A DNA stretch of 64,000 nucleotides from Bombyx mori. Lineage: Eukaryota; Arthropoda; Insecta; Lepidoptera; Bombycidae. Under the pieces are notes generated by a model. It did not search any database. It was given only the letters and a program-made list of their open reading frames with translations, and was not told the DNA's origin. Positions within the stretch are counted from its first letter, which is position 1, and every line of letters starts with the position of its first letter. Both the position numbers and the translations under genes were made by a program. This document shows, in pieces, positions 54,320-64,000 of the stretch. Where the stretch lies: the NCBI RefSeq assembly GCF_030269925.1, contig NC_085128.1:1738501-1802500 (forward strand). Direction: 5' to 3'.

Positions 54320-54578
54320 TTGGTAGTATAAGGAGATATCCTAATTACGTTCAGACTGTTAGGTGAGTTTCAACCTGAAAGGACTTGCTAACATTAACTC
54401 TAGCAAGAGCAGTGCTTAGCTGAATCTACCACCGAATCGAAATCGAGACCCATTGAAAAGATCCGGCTAGAACCTCACTGAATTGTATCTATGTGCTAGA
54501 TTGCATATCGAACCCTTCATCCTATAGACCAGTGCTTGGCGAGCCTAAAAGCACCTAGACTGGATCTGGAAGATTCGA
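54320..54578 (-). mobile_element. LINE-E 3' UTR
   Basis: Downstream (minus) of the ORF2 end below. Carries CTAGCAAGAGCAGTGCTTAG and the ATCCGGCTAGAACCTCACTG block, tying the dispersed LINE-E pieces to this Jockey-type ORF. Confidence 0.65.
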
Positions 54579-54785
54579 TTAGATGTACTTAGGAAGACGG
54601 CCGCTTTGTAATGTCCTATCGTCTGGGTCGGTCATATAAGTAGAGGCGGCCACGATAAGGTTATGGTGTTGCGCCGCTTTTTCGAAGAAGCGTTCGGACG
54701 CTGTCTCCAGATACATCGATTCTAATTGGAGGTCGTCGTGAAGATCTACATTCGTGATATACCACGGTCCTCCTACAGATAACAA
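54579..54785 (-). pseudogene. Jockey-clade ORF2 C-terminus (LINE-E)
   Basis: The frame reads VGGPWYITNVDLHDDLQLES then ETASERFFEKAAQHHN and a short basic end. G-PW[YF]-x-N-x-LHxDL followed by a helical segment and H-N-L-x-V is the characteristic C-terminal tail of Jockey-clade ORF2 proteins. Only ~65 codons remain, so it is non-functional. It identifies the 3' UTR next to it. Confidence 0.6.
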
Positions 54786-54789
54786 GTGT

Positions 54790-55178
54790 ATAAAATACTA
54801 CTTAGGACATATACACCACTATACTTTAGGACATTCCTAAACGTAAAATGTTATATAATTGTTTTGAAATTTAAGAACACACTAATAAGTATGGCAACAC
54901 AGTTAGTTGCAGTTGCACAAAAAATCTGGTCATACGTGCACGTGTACATCAAGTACATCAAGAAATAAAAATCCTTCGCTCTGAATCTAGTTTCTATTAA
55001 AGCTAGCACACGAAAATACAGTCCACACTCTAAACACCCCCAATCGTAAATTACGAGCATATTCAGTACAATACTGATGTAAATAAATAGAGCCACAACT
55101 TTAGTTCACAGCAAAACACATAAAATATATTGCTAAATCGGATATTACGTGAACAAGTCGCCTCGTCAAACGTTGCCT
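54790..55178. other. Unique AT-rich interval
   Basis: Nothing recognised. Confidence 0.5.
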
Positions 55179-55190
55179 ATATTCATGAAA

Positions 55191-55607
55191 GGGGTCGGGA
55201 CCGGGGTCTCGTCCGTAACCCGGCCCCCTAAGAGTTTCGGGCTCCACCCGTTTTGTGCGGGAGGGAGCCTAGGCGTGGGGCGGCGTGGTAAGCCGCGTTC
55301 CCCCGACCGCTCCAGGGGAAGGTGTAGCGCGGCGCCATCAATGCGGGCTCTTGGCCCGTCGACCGAGGGAACCGGCGGTCGTGTCGCTGGTGGCCGCCGA
55401 TCCGGCATCTGGGGGACGGCGGGATGTATGTAATATGCTCTGCGTAAACCCTGTCCCACCGTCTCAATAGCTCCGACTGGGTTCCCACCCGGTCCGGGGT
55501 AGGGCGCCGGCTGTGAGCGGCAGGAGTTTTTAGTGAGGTTCAACTCCCACATACCCCAACCGCCGTGCGGGTGGGGATCCGGCGATTTTCTCCTGTGGAA
55601 AAAAAAA
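55191..55607 (+). mobile_element. GC-rich 5'-truncated LINE 3' end (R1-like)
   Basis: A strikingly GC-rich 417-bp block ends CCGGCGATTTTCTCCTGTGG and poly(A), flanked by ATATTCATGAAA at 55179-55190 and 55608-55619 (12-bp target-site duplication). Overlapping long frames on both strands reflect base composition only. Probably R1/Jockey-group, judged by GC content and style. No conserved protein motif remains. Confidence 0.75.
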
Positions 55608-55621
55608 ATATTCATGAAAAG

Positions 55622-56350
55622 CAGCTTATTTTCTCGGTTGAAAGCGAAGGTCAATGATGGTAATAGTCAAGGTATAGCTGGAACGTATCAAATTGAATAT
55701 GGGTAGAATGCTTAACTGGGAGATGGATTAACGAAGAAAATTAAATTTTAATATTTTATTTACCACATTTTTATGGAAAACAGAAAACACAATATTATAG
55801 ACAGTAATACTTAACTCTATAGATACTTACAGAACAAAATCATAATAGGGATAAATTAAATATCAGTCTTGTGGCCAAATACAAAAGGTTTAAATTCGTT
55901 CTAGAGCTAAACTATAGATCAACAAGATTTATGAAAATTACGTAGTTTGATTAACATCAAACAAGTTTATACTGTACTAGATTTTATAACAAAAAAAAAC
56001 GGAATTTCATACAAAAATAAACTACTTCAATTTCTAAACAATCATATGAATGCAATGAATTGAATTAGAATTGAGTGAATTTAAACAAATGAATTCTTTA
56101 TATTAAAAAAAAATTTTTGTGCTATGAATACAGAAATCACATACCCATTTAAGAACAGCAAAAATATTGGCAAAGTAATGCTGATGCCTAGCAAGAGCAC
56201 CAACCTTCAAACCAAGTGACCTAAAAATCATCAAACACCACAATCACAAATACCTGCCACGTTTCTCCGCAACGACAAACGTTGAATTGCCTTATATTTG
56301 CATACTGTATTTTATTCTCTTCCACAACGTACTGCAATAAAACGAGACAT
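55622..56350. other. Unique AT-rich interval
   Basis: Nothing recognised. Confidence 0.5.
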
Positions 56351-56355
56351 GAAAA

Positions 56356-56816
56356 TCTATACTAATATTAGAAAGAGGAAAGTTTGTTTGTTCGTTTGAA
56401 TCGAATAGGCTCTGAAACTAATGAACCGATTTGAAAAATTCTTTCACTGCTTGGAAGCTACACTATTCCCGGGTGACATAGGCTATAATCTTTTTTGAAA
56501 AAAATTACAAAATCCTTACTAAAACTCCAATAATGTAACCCAAGGTGTAAAAAAATAACCTAAAATATTCTTTACATCGCGTGCCTTGCGAAAGCTATTG
56601 ATGATAGAATAAAATTTGTTGTTTGTTGTTTAAAATGTACTACGACTTTGTAGAACACATTATTATTTACAAAAAGTGTCGCAATATCATATGTCTAACT
56701 GTTATAGTTATGCCACAATAAGTGTTCTTTTATTTAAAAAAAAAATAATAACGTCAAAATTAAATATCGTTGAAATTTTTGTAAAAGACCCGAGCGGAGC
56801 CGGAGCGGGCCGCTAG
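56356..56816 (+). mobile_element. Non-autonomous Helitron, family B, copy 2 (intact ends)
   Basis: A|TCTATACTAATATTAGAAAG ... GCCGGAGCGGGCCGCTAG|T (CTAG 56813-56816), with AGCGG/CCGCT pairing at the 3' end. 461 bp, no ORF. Confidence 0.85.
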
Positions 56817-56819
56817 TAA

Positions 56820-57895
56820 AAAAATGAAGACAAGAAACCATCTTTCGCGTTCATTTCGACGTCACGGTCTGTATGTAGGTGTACGGTATTACGTACGTGA
56901 ATATTCTCTTGCCGCGAAATAAACTCGAAATTTCCATGTAAATCGCCGAGAGGATGATTCCAGTCTGTCAAAACTATGTGGACTGGTAGTCCAGGCGTAG
57001 GGTTGGCAATACTGTTATATTATGCCTCTCAAATTAATAGCTCCTAATTCAATGGCATTATGAATTTGCCGTTAATTACTTTTTTCCTTTTTTCATTTGA
57101 TCATTTATTGAATTAATTTTGGTACTTAAAGGTGACTTCTGAATAGCAATTCGTAATACTATTAACGTTAATTGTACGAGGGTCCGTAAAATCTCCGATG
57201 AACTTATCCAACAGAGCACAAAAGAAACAAACAGCCTGACGATTTGAATTCATTGAAACATTTTGTTATTAAATTACAATTGAAGAAATCGTAGCTTTTA
57301 TAATGAAAACAAGCATGAGACATGAAACGTTAAAACAGGCCATAAAAACTGGTCTGTGGAAGGCCTAGCCAAGATAAAGTTAGATATTTTTCTACTCGAA
57401 AGTTATAGTGATTTTCGGTCAAGGTTGATTAACTTCAGACCTCAGGAAGAAATGAAACGGATAATTCAAGACATATACATATAGAAAAATACATTAGTAC
57501 CCAACTGAAACATATTAATTAGGCTTCAGTGACCACTGACTCTCTAAACTACTCTAAAATATTCGAAACATTAAAAAAGTCAATAAAATGTGAGATGAAA
57601 CCTGAAAATCGATTTTAATTAGTCGCAGACGACTCGCAGAATCTGAAGGATATAGTAAAAATATGATGTTAAATTATAAATCAAAATATTTGGCTTGGGT
57701 GTTATCGTTTTCAGGTTTTCAGTGAAAGCCCTCGGGCCTGAGTGAGTTTCGGCAGCCCTGTGGCATGCATGGCGAGACACAATTGCCTTCTCACATATTC
57801 AGCGACCTCCGAACGTAAGGTCCTATGTATTATGCATGCCAACTGTATATTTGAATCAATCTATATCCGGTATGATACTATCCAAAAAACTACTT
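56820..57895. other. Unique interval
   Basis: Nothing recognised. Confidence 0.5.
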
Positions 57896-58191
57896 GCATA
57901 ATAAGGGTCATGGATGTTACGCCCTTCGTTGATCGTTTGAAACTCAGTTCTTTTTACACGCTTTATATTAGCTTCACTTGTATGAATGTTTGTATGTTTG
58001 TAACTTAGAAGTTTGTAACTGACTCCTTTAGACGCGGTTTTGACCCACTTTAAACGGCCAGATTTCATTCAAACACTGTAAATTTATCGAGGATCGACGA
58101 CAATACAATATTAAAAAAATAATTGTAAAAAAAATAATTGAAAAAAAATATTGAAAAAATTAAGATTCAACAAAAAGAGATAATTAAAATT

Positions 58192-58387
58192 AAATAATAG
58201 TTTAAAAAACATAAAAAAAGCTTTATATAAAATTCAACTAAAAATGGAAAATAAATTTTCATAAATTTAGTTATTTAGTTTAATAAAAATAGTGTAAAAA
58301 AAATATATTTTATTGTAAAAAAGCGCTCTATTTTTTAGTTGTATTTTATATAAAGCGTGTTTTTTAGTTTTTTTAAACTATTATTTA
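58192..58387. repeat. Long imperfect inverted repeat in an AT-rich element
   Basis: The left arm 58192-58244 (AATAATAGTTTAAAAAAC ... GCTTTATATAAAATTCAACT) is mirrored at 58331-58387 with a few gaps. The flank at 57950-58080 (GTTTGTATGTTTGTAAC, TTTGACCCACTTTAAACGGC) looks like the body of a dispersed element. Confidence 0.6.
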
Positions 58388-58656
58388 TTAAAGGATCAAC
58401 ATGTATTCCTTTTAGCAGGTTAGCTAAATATTAGGTTGAATTACTTGAATTGTTTTTTATTTCTTTTTAAATAGTGTCTCCATTGAGAGTCATTCAAAAC
58501 AAATTATTCCAGCACTTCTATTCTGTAATTTCCATTAACTGGAGAAATTTGATACATTTTAGCTAATCTATGATTATGTTAATAATGCGGGTTATGAGGG
58601 TAACAAGTATCATTTCCTAAATCATGTTTTGGGGATGCTTAAAAGACAAAGGGAAA

Positions 58657-58690
58657 ATCTTCCACCGAGCGGGGTGATAATGCTCGGTAG
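58657..58690. repeat. Hairpin repeat, copy 3
   Basis: CACCGAGC ... GCTCGGTAGA is the inverted version of the 30169 and 44851 hairpins, with AGATTTTCCCTTTGTC on the matching side. Confidence 0.65.
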
Positions 58691-58699
58691 ACCGACAGT

Positions 58700-59380
58700 C
58701 CGAATGTTGTTGTTCGGAACTTGTATATATGCAAGCTTATCTTGAAAATGTCATAAGTGAGATTCAGGCATCTGTCAAATATCTTGTGTTCTGTGATGGC
58801 TACCGCCACAATGTTGTAATCAACGAAAAAAATGATGATGACGTCACACTTTTTGAACGTCACCTAGGTAACCCTCTGAGATTCGTCCTTAGAAATGTCC
58901 AATTACAAATTGTCTATTGATGACATCGTTACAACGTTACATAACAATAAAGCACGATGCCAATACTCTTGAGCATCAGTCAATATACTGTACCGTAATA
59001 TAAAATAGGGTCCTACCAAGAAAATCCTGTTTAAGCCACGTATGGTAAATTATGTTTAATCTGGCCCTCCCTCCGGATCCGCCATAAAACCCTTGTCCTA
59101 TAATCGTGCTATCATCTAGAGGGAGTAAAGCGAGTCGGCGATTAACAAATGCTTGCTAGAGCGTACATAAGCGGCAGATAAAATGGCGATAAGAGTATGT
59201 TTCCATTGCTTGTGCTAAAAAAAATTTTGAAATAATTTCGTAACTGAAAAGATTCAAGTTTGGGCAATGATTTTGATGGTTAACATGAGACGGTCGCAGA
59301 AAATGCAATCTATCCAACTAAAATCGGCTAAAAGTTAGTGCAAATTTTCATACAAACCTAAAAGTTTTTCGTGTAATAAA
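58700..59380. other. Unique interval
   Basis: A 63-codon plus-strand frame at 58729-58920 has no recognised domain. Confidence 0.45.
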
Positions 59381-59384
59381 AAAC

Positions 59385-59646
59385 AAACCAGCAAAATTAT
59401 AATTTGCGTAATTACTGGTGGCAGGACCTCTTGTGAGTCCGCGCGGGTAGGTACCACCACCCCGCCTATTTCTGCCGTGAAGCAGTAATGCGTTTCGGTT
59501 TGAAGGGTGGGGCAGCCGTTGTAACTATACTGAGACCTTAGAACTTATATCTCAAAGTGGGTGGCGCATTTACGTTGTAGATGTCTATGGGCTCCAGTAA
59601 CCACTTAATATCAGGTGGCCTGTGAGCTCGTCCACCCATCTAAGCA

Positions 59647-59648
<2 letters not shown>
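59385..59648 (+). mobile_element. Bm1 SINE, truncated inside the 5' half
   Basis: CAAACCAGCAAAATTATAAT then CTGGTGGCAGGACCTCTTGT to CACCCATCTAAGCAATAA. Close to consensus. Confidence 0.95.

Positions 59649-59682
<34 letters not shown>
59649..59682. repeat. (AT)n microsatellite grown from a Bm1 tail
   Basis: About 16 AT units take the place of the poly(A) directly after AAGCAATAA. Confidence 0.95.
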
Positions 59683-59683
<1 letters not shown>

Positions 59684-59684
59684 T

Positions 59685-60250
59685 TCTCACGGTTAAACAG
59701 CAGCGTATATAAAAATAAAACATAATGCATCCGGTGTACTCGACTGCGTTAACGTTGTGATATTCGCGAATATCACCTAATAAAATGCTAAATAAACGGA
59801 TACAATAAGAAAACAGCCGTAGAATATCGTTACCATCCTCGTCCGCTGTGTATACGGGAATATGAATTCAAAAACAAGTTTCGAATATAAAATTGTAATA
59901 TAACCGACCGTGTGCATGTTCCATTTACATTCAACGACTTTTTAATATCATTTCGTTCTCAGCAAAACTAGTTGGAGACTCATTGCGAATTCACAATTTA
60001 TATGCAAAACTTAAACGGTAATTATTATTTATTAAGCTGCCCTGAAGTTCAAACAATCAAAGGTTGGTAAAGGTTTCTGGAACGTATTTGATGCTGACCG
60101 CTACCATTAACTACCAAACCTGACTCAGCTATGCCTGTGGTATTTTTGATGTCCATAAGCATTGATCATCACTCACCTTCCGTGGCATAGACAGGCAAGC
60201 GTCTATTAAGGTACCATAATAACTAAATGTTCAGGGTTTTTTATTTATTG
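59685..60250. other. Unique interval
   Basis: Nothing recognised. Confidence 0.5.
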
Positions 60251-60252
60251 CG

Positions 60253-60386
60253 TAGACTATACTGAGATCTTAGAACTTATATCTCAAGGTGGGTGGCGCA
60301 TTTACGTTGTAGATGTCCATGGGCTCCAGTAACCACTTAACACCAGGTGGGCTGTGAGCTTGTCCACCCAACCAAGCAATAAAAAT
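60253..60386 (+). mobile_element. Bm1 SINE 3' end
   Basis: TAGACTATACTGAGATCTTA to CACCCAACCAAGCAATAAA. Confidence 0.9.
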
Positions 60387-60769
60387 AATAATTAGGTATA
60401 GTCAATAAGTCACGATTCCTATGATAAGTACCGACAAATTTGCGCAATCTTGTTAAAATACCTAATATTATTGTATACATATTTACAAAAATTGGATGAT
60501 ATTGGTCTGCGAAATGAAAGTACATATTTTTACGACATGTGAAACCGCACATAATCACTTTAGCACTTTTCAAATATCGCACACAAATAATAAGAATTAT
60601 CGTTTAAGTTTCCGTGAACAAGTGAAACCAGATAGCTTGTTGGCCCTTAAAGTATTTGTTTGGACAACGATGCAACTGTTCGATGTATAATCGTTGGCGC
60701 TAAAACAAATTTCGTATGCAGCTGTGTTGTTATTAAGTAAAAGCAACTAAATCAATGCAATAAATTAAA

Positions 60770-60982
60770 TCACTACATAGTATAAAACAAAGTCGCTTTC
60801 TCTGTCCCTTTATCCCTATGTATGCTGAAATCTTTAAAACTACGCAGCGGATTTTGATGCGGTTTTTTTAATAGATAGAGTGATTGAAGATAAAGGTTTA
60901 TATGTATACTAACATCCATTAAATAGTGGAGAAAACAATAATAAATTACAGTTTCCGAAGCGAAGCGAGGGCGGGTCGCTAG
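60770..60982 (+). mobile_element. Non-autonomous Helitron, family D (213 bp)
   Basis: A|TCACTACATAGTATAAAACA at the left, GAGGGCGGGTCGCTAG|T at the right (CTAG 60979-60982). No ORF. Confidence 0.65.
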
Positions 60983-61128
60983 TTAAAAATATAATAGAAT
61001 TCATTTTGCGTTTTATTTGGTAGATGAGTCGACAGTCTGGTTGTAAGTGGTTTCATGTTAACGGCAGTGGCATATGTGATATTTTAGAACAAGCTATGGC
61101 CCGTAGACAGCTTGTGACAACCGAGTTT

Positions 61129-61303
61129 ACCGGTGGTAGGACGTCTTATGAGTCCGCACGGGTAGGTACCACCGCCCTGCCTATTTCTGCTGTGAAGCAG
61201 TAACGCGTTTCGGTTTGAAGGGTGGGGCAGCCGTTGTAGCTATACTGAGACCTTATTATTCATCTCAAGGTGGATCGTCCACCCATCAATGCAATAAAAA
61301 AAA
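61129..61303 (+). mobile_element. Bm1 SINE with ~75-bp internal deletion
   Basis: ACCGGTGGTAGGACGTCTTA, GTAACGCGTTTCGGTTTG, CTCAAGGTGG joined to ATCGTCCACCCATC, then AATAAAAAAAAA. Confidence 0.9.
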
Positions 61304-61309
61304 AGTTTA

Positions 61310-61985
61310 AGGCATGAGCTAAAAATTTTAATTGTAGAGTAATACGCTTACAGCTACCATTTGAAATTAATAAGTAAGTAAGAAGTTTATTTATCCCTTA
61401 ACAGGCATATAATTTTTATTTGAGTTTAGCCAAATTCATTTATATTAGGTTTCCAGTAATTTTAGACATATCAACTTTGGATCTAGTCATAAAAATTTGA
61501 GTCCACAATGAGCTGAAACATTTTACACATCCGACCAATGAAAATAAAATCTTTGGAAAACCTACATTCACACAAACTTCTATTCGAATTGAAAAACAAC
61601 AAATTGCCAATGGCGATACCAATTGTTATTAACTGTAACGACTCGCAATTGTACAATCGATCGTCGCAGTTATAATTTATGTAATAACCATTAATGTTCC
61701 GAGACATGTTTGTAAACGTTGTGCAAGTTTCTTATTGAGGCTTACATATTTATGATACGACTGTTATCTGTTTATGTGCGTTGTATTACAATTACGTACT
61801 ATTATCTATGTAGAATAGGGATCGGAGCGCATAATATAAAACTTTCACTGTTCCAAAATCTTATGTAATAATAATTAAAAATTAATTAGCACTTTTATTA
61901 CGCCTATCTCATTTTTTAACCGTCTTCGCCATCTTCTTTCTTCTGTCATTCTGTTTGTCATTCTCTTTTCCCATCTTTTCCCGTT
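61310..61985. other. Unique AT-rich interval
   Basis: Nothing recognised apart from a T/C-rich run at 61920-61985. Confidence 0.5.
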
Positions 61986-61987
61986 CC

Positions 61988-62366
61988 ACCCACCTGGTGT
62001 TTAGTGGTTACTGGAACCCATATACATCTACAATGTAAATGTGCCACCCACCTTGAGATATAAGCTCTGAGGTCTCAAATAGAGTTACATCGACTGCCTC
62101 ACCCTTCAGACCAAAACGCATTACTGCTTCACGGCAGAAATAAGCAGGGCGGTGGTACCTACCCGCGCGGACTCACAAGAGGTCCTACCACCAGTAATTA
62201 CGCAAATTATAATTTTGCGGGTTTGATTTTTATTACACGATGTTATTCCTTCACCGTGGAAGTCAATCGTGAACATTTGGTAAGTACATATTTCATTAGA
62301 AAAATTGGTACCCGCCTGCGAGATTCAAGCACCAGACGTCTTATCCTTTAGGCCACGACGACTCAT
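61988..62366 (-). mobile_element. Bm1 SINE, nearly full length, tail end missing
   Basis: Minus strand: head with GGCCTAAAGGATAAGACGTC, B box degraded, 5' half, core and tail to CCACCTGGTG. The last ~35 bp and poly(A) are replaced by T/C-rich sequence. Confidence 0.9.
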
Positions 62367-62407
62367 ATCTGGATCTGTTTCAAAACCTGTAAGACGATTA
62401 TTTATCC

Positions 62408-62475
62408 AACACCACTTAACCTCAGGAAGCTGTGAGCTTGCTCACCTACCTAATAAAAAAAAAAAGAAAAAAAAC
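62408..62475 (+). mobile_element. Bm1 tail fragment
   Basis: CCACTTAACCTCAGG ... GCTGTGAGCTTGCTCACC ... AATAAAAAAAAAAA. Confidence 0.55.
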
Positions 62476-62517
62476 AAACAGTTTGTGTTTCACTAACAAA
62501 ATGACAGTCATCACATC

Positions 62518-64000
62518 TTTTTTTTTTTTTTTTTTTTTTTTTTTTATTGCCCTTGTAGGCAGACGAGCATACGGCCCACCTGATGGTGAGTGGTTACCGT
62601 CGCCCATGGACTTCAGCAATGCCAGGGGCAGAGCCAAGCCGCTGCCTACCGTTTAATACTCTCCACAAGCCTCGTTTGAAGAAGGACATGTCATAGCGCT
62701 CGGGAAACACCGTGGAGGGGAGCTCATTCCATAGCCGGATGGTACGTGGCAAAAAAGACCTCTGGAAACGCACTGTGGATGACCGCAGTGGCTCCAGGTA
62801 GTATGGATGAACTCTACTCCGGTGGCGGGCGGTGCGATGGTAAAAACGAGATGCCGGTATCATCTCGAACAATTCCTCAGAGCACTCCCCATGGAACATA
62901 CGGTACAAAATGCAGAGGGAACCGAAGTCCCTCCGCAGACCCAGAGGCTCCAAACGATCCGTGAGAATGGGATTATCGACAATCCGAACGGCCCTCCTCT
63001 GTATGGAGTCAAATGGAAGAAGCTGGTATTTGGGAGCCCCGGCCCAGAGATGGGAGCAGTACTCCACGCGAGGCCGGACTTGTGCTTTATAAAGCAAAAG
63101 CCTTTGTCCAGGCGTGAAGTACCGCTTCGCTCTGTTGAGGACTCCCAGCATTTTGGACGCCAACTTGGCTTTGCCTTCCAGATGACTCCGAAACTGGACA
63201 TCGCTCGAAATCTCGACCCCAAGTATCCCAATACTCTCGGAAGGTTGCAGGGATACTCCTTGGAATTGCGGCGCCATGACAAAGGGGTCCTTCTTCGCAG
63301 TGAACGCGCAAACTTGTGTCTTTATCGGGTTGAATTGAACCAAGTTCAATTCACCCCATTCGGAGACTCGCCTCAGAGAGTTCTCCACTTCAGACACAAG
63401 TTTAGATCGTCTCTCTTGCACCGCGCTCCGAGAGAGACTCTGATGGCCGATATATCGCGCATCCCCCGTGCTGTCATCCGCATAGCAATGCATGCCATCA
63501 ATAGACAGCATGTCATTGATATACAGGATGAAAAGCGTGGGGGAGAGCACCGAACCTTGTGGAACGCCAGCGTTAATGGTCATGGTATCAGAGCAGTCAC
63601 CGTCTACAACGACCATGATGCTCCGCCCATCCAAAAAGCTAGCGATCCACTTGCAGAGACCCTCGGGGATTCCGTAAGATGGTAGCTTCGACAGAAGTGC
63701 CCTATGCCAGACCATGTCGAAGGCCTTCGCGATATCAAGGCTCACAGCAAGAGCCTCGCCCTTGCTCTCCAAGGCTTCAGCCCACCTGTGAGTAAGGTAT
63801 ACGAGAAGATCGCCAGCTGAGCGACCGTGACGGAAACCGTACTGTCGGTCACTGATCAGCTGGCGATCTTCAAGATACTTCAGGAGTTGTATATTTATTA
63901 TTCGCTCCATCACCTTGGAAAGCAAGGAAGTTATCGCGATAGGCCTATAGCTCGATGGGTCCGACCGGTCACCCTTCTTGGGGATAGGGTGGACGTGGGC
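62518..64000 (-). mobile_element. LINE-X (CR1/Jockey superfamily), 3' part, runs off the window
   Basis: The minus-strand poly(A) is 28 bases (T run 62518-62545), preceded by GGGCAAT, a 48-bp 3' UTR and an open ORF2. It is the reference for the truncated copies at 0.95, 4.1, 7.5, 42.75 and 43.2 kb. Confidence 0.95.
62594..64000 (-). CDS. LINE-X ORF2, reverse-transcriptase and C-terminal part (5' end outside)
   Basis: The frame is open from the window edge (AHVHPIPKKGDRSDPSSYRP I AITSLLSKV) to a stop at 62594. RT motifs: QYGFRHGRSAGD, SLDIAKAFDMVWH, NAGVPQGSVLSP and active site CYADDST (YADD in place of FADD). Then LVQFNPIKTQVCAF, LGVEIS, RVEYCSHLWAG and a C-terminal FFKRGLWRVL ending GRQRLGSAPGIAEVHGRR. 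There is no interruption, so this copy may be young. The endonuclease would lie beyond 64000. The last codons overlap the region shared with Bm1. The long plus-strand frame at 62807-63685 is its antisense shadow. CR1/Jockey superfamily; clade not resolved. Confidence 0.9.
   Translation of the reverse strand, partial: AHVHPIPKKGDRSDPSSYRPIAITSLLSKVMERIINIQLLKYLEDRQLISDRQYGFRHGRSAGDLLVYLTHRWAEALESKGEALAVSLDIAKAFDMVWHRALLSKLPSYGIPEGLCKWIASFLDGRSIMVVVDGDCSDTMTINAGVPQGSVLSPTLFILYINDMLSIDGMHCYADDSTGDARYIGHQSLSRSAVQERRSKLVSEVENSLRRVSEWGELNLVQFNPIKTQVCAFTAKKDPFVMAPQFQGVSLQPSESIGILGVEISSDVQFRSHLEGKAKLASKMLGVLNRAKRYFTPGQRLLLYKAQVRPRVEYCSHLWAGAPKYQLLPFDSIQRRAVRIVDNPILTDRLEPLGLRRDFGSLCILYRMFHGECSEELFEMIPASRFYHRTARHRSRVHPYYLEPLRSSTVRFQRSFLPRTIRLWNELPSTVFPERYDMSFFKRGLWRVLNGRQRLGSAPGIAEVHGRR

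Noticed and set aside
55149..55654. 162-codon and overlapping frames on both strands
   Set aside because: They span the target-site duplications of a LINE 3' end; no protein family signal.
62807..63685. 292-codon plus-strand frame
   Set aside because: Exact antisense of the conserved LINE-X reverse-transcriptase frame, with no motifs of its own.

Overview
This window is almost certainly from a silkworm (genus Bombyx, most likely B. mori). About thirty copies or fragments of a roughly 440-bp tRNA-derived SINE with the known Bm1 layout occur on both strands. The layout is a tRNA-like head with a B box, a middle with the GCGTTTCGGTTTGAAG core, and a tail ending GCTCGTCCACCCATCTAAGCAATAAA. The unique DNA between repeats is AT-rich and intron/intergenic-like. 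I see no complete host gene, no rRNA or free-standing tRNA gene, and nothing prokaryotic (no operon, CRISPR array or prophage). The window reads as intergenic or intronic DNA built from layered transposon insertions.

Layout. 0-9.9 kb: Bm1 copies mixed with 5'-truncated copies of a non-LTR element called LINE-X here, a Helitron-like element and a second SINE. 9.9-13.2 kb: a CR1/Jockey-superfamily LINE (minus) with an uninterrupted 945-codon endonuclease/reverse-transcriptase frame. 13.9-25.1 kb: non-autonomous Helitrons of two families, an R1-clade fragment nested inside one of them, Jockey-clade 3' ends (called LINE-E here), RTE-type 3' ends and a MITE-like repeat. 26-36 kb: Bm1 copies, two cuticle-gene-like core promoters, a third Helitron family, and an element with a perfect 79-bp terminal inverted repeat. 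36.5-36.9 kb: an 18-bp minisatellite. 38.7-41.9 kb: an apparently intact RTE-clade LINE (minus, 995 codons) inside a Bm1 copy with an 11-bp target-site duplication. 42-62 kb: more Bm1 (including a tail-to-tail inverted pair), GC-rich LINE ends, Helitrons and inverted repeats. 62.5-64 kb: the 3' part of a LINE-X with an open reverse-transcriptase frame that runs off the window.

How the parts relate. Bm1 encodes no protein and must borrow LINE machinery. The last ~70 bp of LINE-X (end of ORF2 plus its very short 3' UTR) aligns without gaps to the last ~70 bp of Bm1 at about 73% identity. That makes LINE-X the best candidate partner visible here. Helitrons are recognised by A|TC...CTAG|T ends with a 3' hairpin. 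Their autonomous Rep/helicase partner is not in the window. The most original signals are the Bm1/LINE-X shared tail, two unrelated LINEs inserted at the same spot in Bm1 tails, the perfect-TIR element at 32.0-32.8 kb, and several unexplained inverted repeats. I found no convincing new multi-gene system.
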